Below the pieces are notes generated by a model. That model made no database searches, had not been told where the DNA came from, and saw nothing but the letters and a program-made list of their open reading frames with translations. Below are positions 16,165-23,543 of a stretch of 59,585 nt of DNA, in pieces; position 1 is the stretch's first letter; each line of letters begins with the position of its first letter. Made by a program: the position numbers and the translations under genes. The DNA lies in assembly GCA_947627715.1 (NCBI GenBank), contig CANQXK010000013.1:1-59585 (forward strand), given 5' to 3'. This DNA is from an uncultured Oscillospiraceae bacterium (lineage in GTDB: Bacteria > Bacillota > Clostridia > Oscillospirales > Oscillospiraceae).

Positions 16165-17250
16165 ATGGGTAATGAGCGAATCTACAACTTCTCCGCCGGC
16201 CCCTCCATGCTGCCCCTGCCCGTGCTGGAACGGGCGGCCTCGGAGCTTACGAATTTTAACGGCAGCGGTATGTCCGTCATGGAGATGAGCCACCGCTCCA
16301 AGGCGTATCAGGAGATCTTCGACGAGGCCAAGGCCCTCCTGCGCCGGACGCTGAACGTGCCGGAGAGCCACGAGATCCTCTTCATGCAGGGGGGCGCTAC
16401 GGGGCAGTTTGCCGCCGTAGCCATGAACCTCATGGGCAGGACGGGGCTGGCCGACTACGCCGTCACGGGGAACTTCTCCGGCCTTGCGGCCAAAGAGGCG
16501 AAGAAGTACGGGCAGGTCCACATCGCCGCCGACACCACGGAGCAGAAGCACACCGTCATCCCCCGCCAGCAGGAGCTTGACCTCAGCACCGGGGCCGCCT
16601 ACTTCCACTACTGCGCCAACAACACCATCTACGGCACCGAGTGGGACTACACCCCCAGGGCCGGCTGTCCCGTGGTGGCGGATATGAGCTCCAACCTCCT
16701 CTCAAAGCCCGTGGACGTGGCCGGGCACGGCCTCATCTACGCCGGCGTTCAGAAGAATATGGCCCCCGCGGGGATGGCCGCCGTCATCATCGACAAAAGC
16801 CTTGCCGGGAGCGAGCTTCCCTGCACGCCCACCATCCTCAGCTACAAAACCATGATTGACAAGGATTCCATGTACAACACGCCCCCCACCTACAACATCT
16901 ATATGCTCCTACTGGTGCTGCGGTGGGTGCAGGAGATGGGCGGCCTTGCGGGGATGGAGGAGCTGCGTAAAGAACGCTCCGGCCTTCTCTACGACTTTTT
17001 GGACAACTCCAGGCTCTTCACCTGCTGCGCGGACAGGTCCGCCCGCTCGAAGATGAACGTCACCTTCCGCACCGCCTCCCCGGAGCTGGACGCCCGCTTT
17101 GTGAAGGAGGCCGCCCAACAGGGCCTTGTCTCCCTGGGCGGACACCGCATCGTGGGCGGTATGCGCGCCTCCCTCTATAACGCCATGCCCGTGGAGGGTG
17201 TCAAAAAGCTCGTCTCCTTCATGGAGGCCTTCGAGCTTCAAAACAGCTGA
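16165..17250 (+). CDS. serC: Phosphoserine aminotransferase
   Basis: PLP enzyme making 3-phosphoserine from 3-phosphohydroxypyruvate with glutamate. Full length at 361 residues. Motifs: YNFSAGPSMLP at the N terminus, MQGGATGQF (about 72-80), the PLP lysine in YAGVQKNMAPAG (about 190-201), and HRIVGGMRASLYNAMP near the end. Start ATG with GAAAGGAACG. Its product pathway partner serA follows 64 nt downstream. No serB is seen here; a PHP or HAD phosphatase elsewhere in the window could fill that role but this is speculative. Confidence 0.97.
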   Translation: MGNERIYNFSAGPSMLPLPVLERAASELTNFNGSGMSVMEMSHRSKAYQEIFDEAKALLRRTLNVPESHEILFMQGGATGQFAAVAMNLMGRTGLADYAVTGNFSGLAAKEAKKYGQVHIAADTTEQKHTVIPRQQELDLSTGAAYFHYCANNTIYGTEWDYTPRAGCPVVADMSSNLLSKPVDVAGHGLIYAGVQKNMAPAGMAAVIIDKSLAGSELPCTPTILSYKTMIDKDSMYNTPPTYNIYMLLLVLRWVQEMGGLAGMEELRKERSGLLYDFLDNSRLFTCCADRSARSKMNVTFRTASPELDARFVKEAAQQGLVSLGGHRIVGGMRASLYNAMPVEGVKKLVSFMEAFELQNS

Positions 17251-17314
17251 CAGGCCTTTTTCTTACGGTGATTTTTCCCCAACAGGAATGAAAATACAGG
17301 TAAAGGTGAATCAT

Positions 17315-18490
17315 ATGGTTAAAATCAAGACGATCAACAACATCTCCCCCGCCTGCCGGTCCATCCTGGACCCCAAAAAATACGAGGTGGGCGAGGATTT
17401 CATTAACCCGGAGGTCATTTTCGTCCGGGCCTCCTCGCTTCTGGACTACCCCTTCGGCGACAGGCTCCTGTGCGTGGCCAGGGCCGGCATCGGCGTGAAC
17501 ACCATCCCCCTGGACGCCCTGGCGGAAAAGGGCGTGGTGGTCTTTAATACCCCCGGCGGCAACGCCAACGGCGTCAAGGAGCTGTTCCTGATGGCCCTGG
17601 GGATGGCCTGCCGGGACATCCTCGGCTCCATCCAGTGGGTGCTGGACTTCGACACCAAGGAGCGGGACGTCAGCGTGGTCATGGAGAAGGTCAAAAAGCA
17701 GTTTGCCGGCCCTGAGTACATGGGCAAGAAGATCGGCGTTATCGGCATGGGCAACGTGGGCCGCCGGGTGTCCAACATCTGCCAGCATTTGGGCATGGAC
17801 GTGTACGGCTACGACCCGTACCTCTCCGTGGATGCCGCCTGGGCCATCTCCAACAAGGTGGTCCGTGTGGACAGGCTGGAGGACCTTTGTGACTGCGATT
17901 TCCTGACCCTCCACGTCCCCCTCAATGACGAGACGCGGGACATGGTGGACGCGGAGTTCCTCGCCAAAATGAAGGACGGGGTGCGCATCATCAACTACGC
18001 CCGCCAGCAGGTGGTGAACGAGGAGGCCATCCGCGCCGCCCTGAACACCGGCAAGGTGGCCCGCTTCGTCACGGACTTCCCCACCAACACCCTCATCGGC
18101 ACGAAGAACGTGGTGATGACCCCCCATCTGGGCGGCACCACCTGGGAGAGCGAGGAAAACTGCGCTGTCATGGCGGCGCGTGAGGCCGTGGACTACATCG
18201 AAAACGGCAACATCACAAACTCCGTAAACTTCGGCAAGGCCGTCATGGCCCCCAGCCGTCTGGCGCGCCTTTGCGTCTTCCACAAAAACATCCCCTCCAT
18301 GATCGCCAAGATCACCGCCGCCGTGTCCGGCGCGGGGCTGAACATCGAGAACATGGTCAACGCCTCCCTGAAGGGCAGTAAAATAAGCTACACCATGCTG
18401 GAGCTGGGGGAGCAGCCGGACAAGTCCCTCACCGCCGCGGTGGCCGCCATCGAGGGCGTTGTGCGCGTGAGGGTCATCGACGCGAAGTGA
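17315..18490 (+). CDS. serA: D-3-phosphoglycerate dehydrogenase
   Basis: Oxidises 3-phosphoglycerate to phosphohydroxypyruvate with NAD+, the entry step to serine. The 391 residues match short SerA: substrate domain, Rossmann NAD site GVIGMGNVGRRV (about 142-153), catalytic region with TDFPTN, and His in MTPHLGGTTWESEEN, then a C-terminal ACT domain (about 320-391; SMIAKITAAVSGAGLNIENM) that could give serine feedback. The usual NFSRG catalytic Arg segment reads NYARQQVVNEE. Start ATG at 17315 with AAAGGTGA; an ATG nine codons earlier lacks a site. Order serC-serA is common in Clostridia. Confidence 0.95.
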   Translation: MVKIKTINNISPACRSILDPKKYEVGEDFINPEVIFVRASSLLDYPFGDRLLCVARAGIGVNTIPLDALAEKGVVVFNTPGGNANGVKELFLMALGMACRDILGSIQWVLDFDTKERDVSVVMEKVKKQFAGPEYMGKKIGVIGMGNVGRRVSNICQHLGMDVYGYDPYLSVDAAWAISNKVVRVDRLEDLCDCDFLTLHVPLNDETRDMVDAEFLAKMKDGVRIINYARQQVVNEEAIRAALNTGKVARFVTDFPTNTLIGTKNVVMTPHLGGTTWESEENCAVMAAREAVDYIENGNITNSVNFGKAVMAPSRLARLCVFHKNIPSMIAKITAAVSGAGLNIENMVNASLKGSKISYTMLELGEQPDKSLTAAVAAIEGVVRVRVIDAK

Positions 18491-18559
18491 TCCGAGAGGC
18501 GGACGAGGCAATCGAGGCGATCAGGCAGACGAGGCAGACCGCCGTGGAAAGGAGTCTCT

Positions 18560-19471
18560 ATGGACAACACCCTTCTCATCGTCAACCCCGTGTCCGGCAA
18601 AGGCCGGGTGAGGGGCATCCTGCTGGATATTCTCTCCGCCGTCTGCGCGGGCGGCGAGAGCGTGCGCGTGTGCGTCACGGAGAAGCGCGGCGACGCCTCG
18701 GATTTCGCCGAGAGGTACGGGGCGGGACTGGAGCGCGTCATCTGCACCGGGGGGGACGGGACGCTCAACGAGGTCATCTCCGGCCTTATGCGCCTTGACA
18801 CGGACGTCCGCCCGGACATCAGCTATATCCCCCTGGGCACCACCAACGACATGGCCACGTCCCTGTCCATCCCCAAGACCCCCAGGGACGCCATTGAGCA
18901 TCTCAGCGGCTACTCCCAGCGCAGGCTCCTGGACGTGGGGCAGCTGGGGCGGGACTACTTCGGGTATGTCGCCGCCTTCGGGCCGTTCACCGACGTTCCC
19001 TTCACCACGCCCCAGGCGGCCAAAAACACCTGGGGGTATCTGGCGTACCTTGTGGAGGCCCTGGGGCAGCTGCCGGACCTGACGTCCCAATCCCGCCACA
19101 CCTGCGTGCGCTACGACGGCGGGTACATCGAGGGGGATATGCTCTTGGGGTTCGTCACCAACTCCCTCACCGTGGCGGGGGGGATCGTGAAATTCGACGA
19201 GGAGAACGTCTCCCTGGACGACGGGCTTTTTGAGGTCCTGCTCATCCGAACGCCACGGAATCTGGCGGAGCTGAACGTGACGCTGGGCAACATCCTCAAG
19301 CGCAGCTTCAACTCCGACAACGTGACGCTCCTGCACACCAGCCGCATCAGCTTTTCCTTCGACCGGGAGGTCCAGTGGACCCGCGACGGCGAGGACGGGG
19401 GCATCTACAAAAACGTGGAGGTGGTCAACCACCGCCGCGCCATTCGCATCTTTGTGGGGAACAGCCTGTGA
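18560..19471 (+). CDS. Diacylglycerol kinase-family lipid kinase (YegS/BmrU-like)
   Basis: A 303-residue cytoplasmic or membrane-peripheral lipid kinase. It starts LLIVNPVSGKGR, carries the ATP-binding and catalytic GGDGTLNEVISGL at about residues 63-75 and PLGTTNDMA at about 95, the standard motifs of the DAGK catalytic domain. The C-terminal half is the usual beta-sandwich with LDDGLFEVLL. B. subtilis DgkB is the closest role model, recycling diacylglycerol from lipoteichoic acid synthesis, but YegS-type members can use other lipids. Start ATG with AAAGGAGTCT. Its stop overlaps the GTG of the next gene. Confidence 0.92.
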   Translation: MDNTLLIVNPVSGKGRVRGILLDILSAVCAGGESVRVCVTEKRGDASDFAERYGAGLERVICTGGDGTLNEVISGLMRLDTDVRPDISYIPLGTTNDMATSLSIPKTPRDAIEHLSGYSQRRLLDVGQLGRDYFGYVAAFGPFTDVPFTTPQAAKNTWGYLAYLVEALGQLPDLTSQSRHTCVRYDGGYIEGDMLLGFVTNSLTVAGGIVKFDEENVSLDDGLFEVLLIRTPRNLAELNVTLGNILKRSFNSDNVTLLHTSRISFSFDREVQWTRDGEDGGIYKNVEVVNHRRAIRIFVGNSL

Positions 19472-20241
19472 ACATACTTTGTATCGGGGACGTGGTGGGC
19501 GACAACGCCGTCGCTTTCCTTCAAAAAAAGCTGTGGGGCTTCCGAAAGCTCAAGGGCGTGGACTTCTGCGTCGTAAACGGGGAGAACGCCGCTGTGTTGG
19601 GGATCGAACCCCACCAGGCCCAGTCCCTCTTCGCCGCAGGGGCGGACGTGATCACCCTGGGCAACCACGCCTTTCAGAAAAAGAGCATCCTCCCCTTTTT
19701 GGAGGAGCGGCGGGACATCCTGCGCCCGGCCAACCTCTCCCCTCTCTCCCCCGGCGTGGGGTGGGGGGAGTTTGAAACGCCCCGCGGCACGGTGGCGGTC
19801 ATCAACCTCATCGGCCGGTGCGAGATGGATTTCGGGCCGGACAACCCCTTCTTCGAGGCGGAGCGGATCGTGAACAAGCTCTCGGCCAAAATCGTCCTTG
19901 TGGACTTCCACGCCGAGGCCACCAGCGAAAAGGCGGCTCTGGCCTGGCATCTGGACGGGCGCGTCTCCGCCCTCTGGGGCACCCACACCCACGTCCAGAC
20001 CTCCGACGGGCGGGTACTGCCCCAGGGGACAGGCTTTATCACCGACCTTGGCATGACCGGGGCGGAGAACTCCATCCTGGGCGTCCGGCCTGAGCAGTCC
20101 GTCAACCGCTTTTTGGGCGCGCCCCGCCGCACCCCCTACCTCCAGGCCGAGGGGCCGTGCAAAATGGAGGGGGCGCTTTTTGAGATCGACCCTGAGACCG
20201 GCCTGTGCCTTGGCGTGGAGGCCGTCCGGGTGAGCCAATAA
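19468..20241 (+). CDS. YmdB-type metallophosphoesterase (TIGR00282)
   Basis: A 257-residue binuclear-metal phosphodiesterase. Motifs in order: ILCIGDVVGD, VNGENAA, LGNHAFQKK, LVDFHAEATSEK and WGTHTHVQTSD supply the Asp, Asn and His metal ligands. B. subtilis YmdB hydrolyses cyclic nucleotides and affects biofilm and motility choice; the role in this organism is not known. Start GTG at 19468 overlaps the preceding stop in GTGA, with GGGGA upstream, so the two genes are translationally coupled. A consensus promoter on the other strand (20286-20258) points into its 3' end. Confidence 0.93.
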   Translation: MNILCIGDVVGDNAVAFLQKKLWGFRKLKGVDFCVVNGENAAVLGIEPHQAQSLFAAGADVITLGNHAFQKKSILPFLEERRDILRPANLSPLSPGVGWGEFETPRGTVAVINLIGRCEMDFGPDNPFFEAERIVNKLSAKIVLVDFHAEATSEKAALAWHLDGRVSALWGTHTHVQTSDGRVLPQGTGFITDLGMTGAENSILGVRPEQSVNRFLGAPRRTPYLQAEGPCKMEGALFEIDPETGLCLGVEAVRVSQ

Positions 20242-20257
20242 CCTTTCGATTGCTTTG

Positions 20258-20286
20258 ATTATAACATACTTTTCTTTGCTTGTCAA
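20258..20286 (-). promoter_or_regulatory. Perfect consensus promoter antisense to the ymdB-like gene
   Basis: On the minus strand TTGACA (20286-20281), 17 nt, TATAAT (20263-20258). Transcription would start near 20251 and run antisense into the ymdB-like gene. There is no minus-strand gene nearby to explain it. Confidence 0.75.
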
Positions 20287-20316
20287 TAGGTATTTTTAAT
20301 TATTTTTCAAATTTTT

Positions 20317-20341
20317 TCAGGGCTGGCCTCGCCGGCCCTGA
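20317..20341. other. Hairpin in the helicase leader
   Basis: TCAGGGCTGGC-CTC-GCCGGCCCTGA (11-bp stem with one T-G pair) preceded by TTTTTT on the plus strand and lacking a downstream T-run, 42 nt before the helicase start. It may be a terminator remnant or a leader structure. Confidence 0.55.
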
Positions 20342-20382
20342 CAAGTCTATACGCCGGACTTTTTTGGAAAGGAGGGGAAAGC

Positions 20383-22605
20383 ATGAGCGGAGGCAAGACG
20401 TGGACCGCCTCGATGCTGAGAGGGCGCGGGTGGACCAACGAGCTTATCCGGGAGCTTCTGCCGGAGCCGCGCCTTGTGTGGACGCGGGACGGCCGCCGTG
20501 TGCGCACCTGGAAGCGCAGCGACGTGACGGCGGCGGAGTCCACCCTGGCCTTTGCCGAGGGCCGGACGGTGAGGGCGGCCCCCGCCCCCACCCCGGACAG
20601 GGCCGCCGCGGCGTCCCTCCGGGAGCTGGTGGACGGCTCCTTCCGGCGGGAGGCGTGGGATGGATCCCCGGTCAGCCTGCTGGCGGGGCTTTTCCACAAG
20701 GCGGTGATGGCGCGGCTCGGCTCCGCCTCGGACGCGCAGTCCCGGTCGGCGGCGCAGATCCACTCCCTGCTGGGGGAGTTCCTGGCGCTGGAGGACGACC
20801 GGGCCGGGACGAAGGCGTACCCGGCGATGATGGGCTTTATCCGTTCGGGGAACTTCATCCGGCAAAACATGACGGACCCCTGGTGCGCCCGCGCGGTGGA
20901 GCGGTACCCCGCCGTGCTGCGGGCGGTCTCCCGGCGGATGCTGGACGCGCTGAACGTCCAGGAGAACAGCGCAAGCCTCACGGAGCTTCTGTGCGCCCCG
21001 GATTTCCCGTTGGGGCTTTTGTTCAGGGACGGGCTGTCCAGGGTGTGGTCGGTGTGGTACGTGCCCAGGGCCATTCGGACGAGCCTCTCCCTGCTTGTGG
21101 CGCTGAACCCCAAGGACGAGTACCCGGAGGCGCGGGCCATGCACCGGCGCTTCATCGTCCACCTGGGCGGGACCAACACGGGCAAGACCTACGCGGGGCT
21201 TGTCCGGCTCATGGAGGCCCCCACGGGGGTCTATCTGGGGCCGCTGAGGCTCCTGGCGCTGGAGGCCCAGGAGACGCTTTTGGACGCGCGGATCGACTGC
21301 TCCCTGGCCACCGGCGAGGAGGAGGACAGCCGCCCCGGGGACACCCATGTGGCCGCCACGGCGGAGAAGCTGGACCTGAAGCGGTATTTTGACGTGGCGG
21401 TCATCGACGAGTGCCAGATGATCTCCGACCCCCAGCGGGGCTACGCCTGGACGCGGGCGATCCTGGGGGTGCTCTCCCCGGAGGTGCATCTGTGCGCCGC
21501 GCCGGAGGCGGAGGCTATCCTGCTGCGCCTCATCGCCAGCTGTGGGGACGAGGTGGAGGTGGTGCGGCATGAGCGGCAGGTGCCTCTCATCCCCATGCGC
21601 TCCACCGTCTCCCCCGACAGGATCCAGCCGGGAGACGCGCTGATCACCTTCTCCAAGGTGGGAGTGCTCAGCGTGGCGGAGGAGCTCAGGTCCCACGGGA
21701 AGGAGCCGGCCATCATCTACGGCGCGCTCCCCTACTCCACCCGCCGCCGGCAGATGGAGGGGTTTTTAAACGGCGACATGAAGTACGTGGTCTCCACGGA
21801 CGCCATCGGCATGGGGCTGAACCTGCCCATCCGGCGGATCATCTTCATGGAGACGGAGAAATTTGACGGGACGGAGCGGCGGGAGCTGCGCCCCGACGAG
21901 ATCCGGCAGATCGCGGGCCGGGCCGGGCGCTTCGGGATGTACAACCGGGGCTACGTGGGGGCCACCCAGAACCTGGCCTTCATCAAGGCCGGCCTCACCG
22001 CCCCCGTGCCGCCCATTGAGAAGGCGGTGGTGGGCTTTTCTGACCTGGTCTTACAGGTGGACTTCGACCTTTTGGAGGTGCTGACGGAGTGGAACAAGAT
22101 GCCCACGGTGGAGCCTTACGTGAAGCTGGACATCTCCCGGTATATCTCCCTCATCTCCAAAATGCGCGAGCTGGGCTTCACCTTCCCCAAGGAGCTGGAG
22201 CTGCGGGCCGCCAACATCCCCTTTGACGAGACGGCGGAGGGCCTGCGGGAGCTGTTCTTTGAGCTTCTGCGGAAGGTCCAGCAGGGCGTGCCTATCCAGA
22301 TGCCGGGGCTGGGGGCGGAGCAGCCCACGCTGCCGGAGCTGGAGCTTTACTACAAGAAGCTGGACCTCTACTTCTCCTTCTGCCGGGCCTTCGACCTTGC
22401 GGTGGACGAGGACAGGCTTTACGAGACCAGGGAGGACGTGGCCGAGGAGATCAACGAGATCCTGCTGACGCGGCTGAAAAGCAACATCCGCTTCTGCGCC
22501 ATCTGCGGCAAGTCCCTGGGGCTTTATCAGAAGGGCCGGCTGTGCGACGAGTGCTACCGGCGGACAAGAAAACCCGCGCCGGTGCGGCGCGGGAGGAAGA
22601 AATAA
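20383..22605 (+). CDS. SUV3-like DExH-box RNA helicase with C-terminal zinc finger
   Basis: A 740-residue superfamily 2 helicase. After a non-homologous N-terminal 250 residues come motif I GGTNTGKT (262-269), motif II DECQ (342-345), motif V STDAIGMGLNLP (about 471-482) and motif VI QIAGRAGR (509-516). GGTNTGKT, IDECQM and QIAGRAGRFG are the wording of mitochondrial SUV3, which unwinds RNA for the degradosome. The C terminus carries CxxC-x12-CxxC (CAICGK...CDEC, about 704-725), absent from SUV3, probably a zinc ribbon. Start ATG has AAAGGAGGGG. A small conserved gene follows at 12 nt. RNA processing or decay is the likely role; no PNPase or RNase R lies next to it. Confidence 0.85.
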   Translation: MSGGKTWTASMLRGRGWTNELIRELLPEPRLVWTRDGRRVRTWKRSDVTAAESTLAFAEGRTVRAAPAPTPDRAAAASLRELVDGSFRREAWDGSPVSLLAGLFHKAVMARLGSASDAQSRSAAQIHSLLGEFLALEDDRAGTKAYPAMMGFIRSGNFIRQNMTDPWCARAVERYPAVLRAVSRRMLDALNVQENSASLTELLCAPDFPLGLLFRDGLSRVWSVWYVPRAIRTSLSLLVALNPKDEYPEARAMHRRFIVHLGGTNTGKTYAGLVRLMEAPTGVYLGPLRLLALEAQETLLDARIDCSLATGEEEDSRPGDTHVAATAEKLDLKRYFDVAVIDECQMISDPQRGYAWTRAILGVLSPEVHLCAAPEAEAILLRLIASCGDEVEVVRHERQVPLIPMRSTVSPDRIQPGDALITFSKVGVLSVAEELRSHGKEPAIIYGALPYSTRRRQMEGFLNGDMKYVVSTDAIGMGLNLPIRRIIFMETEKFDGTERRELRPDEIRQIAGRAGRFGMYNRGYVGATQNLAFIKAGLTAPVPPIEKAVVGFSDLVLQVDFDLLEVLTEWNKMPTVEPYVKLDISRYISLISKMRELGFTFPKELELRAANIPFDETAEGLRELFFELLRKVQQGVPIQMPGLGAEQPTLPELELYYKKLDLYFSFCRAFDLAVDEDRLYETREDVAEEINEILLTRLKSNIRFCAICGKSLGLYQKGRLCDECYRRTRKPAPVRRGRKK

Positions 22606-22617
22606 GGGGGTCTTTCC

Positions 22618-22839
22618 ATGCTGTTCAAAAAGAAGCGGACCGAGGCGCCGGCCTTCGACAGGACCGGGAAGGTCCCCGTTATCCGCGCCAGCATCTGTAC
22701 CGGCGAGCAGACGGCGGGCTTCCGGGACGCCGCCAGCGGGCGGTTCACGGAGGTGATGCTGGTGCGGGACCGGCGGGATGTGGAGGAGTTTTGCCGGCTC
22801 TACGGCCTTCAGGAGGAGGAGATCCGGCGGGAGTGGTGA
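22618..22839 (+). CDS. Small conserved protein of unknown function
   Basis: A 73-residue acidic/basic soluble protein (MLFKKKRTEA start; VIRASICTGEQTAGF, GRFTEVMLV, EFCRLYGLQEEEI). The last part looks like a helix often seen at the end of short Firmicutes proteins. I do not recognise a function. It has AAGGGGG as ribosome-binding site, begins 12 nt after the helicase stop and so belongs to its operon; it converges on the next minus-strand gene with 9 nt between stops. Confidence 0.7.
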   Translation: MLFKKKRTEAPAFDRTGKVPVIRASICTGEQTAGFRDAASGRFTEVMLVRDRRDVEEFCRLYGLQEEEIRREW

Positions 22840-22848
22840 GGGGTCCCC

Positions 22849-23538
22849 TCACAGGGCGAAAAGCGTCTCGATGACGTGGAAGTTCTCCCCCGGCGACTCA
22901 GGAAAGCGGAGAAAATGGCTGTCGGGGTCGGCCTCGGCCCAGCTCTCAATGGCCTCGGAGGGCCGGTCGGAGCGGCGGATATTCACCACCTCCCTGTCGC
23001 GGGGGGTCTCGAAGTAGGAGAAAAGGACGTTCTCGTGGAGGGAGATAAACTGGAACCTGTCCCCCCGCAAAAGCCCCTCCCGGACAAGCTCCTGGTGGTG
23101 TGTCACGTAGCTCATGAGCTTTTCCGGCCGCAGAAGGGCGATGCGCCCGCAGCACTTCTCCGGCGGGACGGCGCGAACGTAGTCCCCCTGGTAGACAGGC
23201 TGGTCGTGCCAGAAAACGGGGGTCATGTACGCAAAGGGCCTTTCGCCGCCGCGAAGGCGCGGCCAGCCCCTGAGATAGGGCGCAAGGGCGGAAAAGACGC
23301 TCTCAGGCAGCGCCTCCGTGAGGCTCCGGCCCGTCAGAGGCCCGTCGGTGAGGGCCTCTAAGTAGAAAAAGAGGGCGGGTCCATACCGAAAGATCCCGGC
23401 GGCTGAGAGGCTGCCGGCCTTTTTTTGTTCCCGGCACGCCTGCGCGGCGGCCCGGACCGCCGCCTCCAGCGCCGGGGGCGCGGTCCCCTCCCGGGCAACG
23501 GCCCGGAAGGATGCGCGTGTGATCCGTTTCACTTCCAT
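22849..23538 (-). CDS. Conserved hypothetical protein downstream of recG
   Basis: A 229-residue protein with no signal peptide or membrane span. Visible features: an Ala/Arg-rich N-terminal helix region, YGPALFFYLEALTDGP, FAYMTPVFWHDQPVYQGDYV, and a C-terminal LRFPESPGENFHVIETLF. The aromatic-rich centre suggests a compact alpha/beta fold. I cannot assign a family. The ATG at 23538 lies 5 nt after the recG stop with GAGGTG closely upstream; a TTG overlapping the recG stop is an alternative start. Co-transcription with recG is likely. Confidence 0.7.
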   Translation of the reverse strand: MEVKRITRASFRAVAREGTAPPALEAAVRAAAQACREQKKAGSLSAAGIFRYGPALFFYLEALTDGPLTGRSLTEALPESVFSALAPYLRGWPRLRGGERPFAYMTPVFWHDQPVYQGDYVRAVPPEKCCGRIALLRPEKLMSYVTHHQELVREGLLRGDRFQFISLHENVLFSYFETPRDREVVNIRRSDRPSEAIESWAEADPDSHFLRFPESPGENFHVIETLFAL

Positions 23539-23543
23539 GCACC

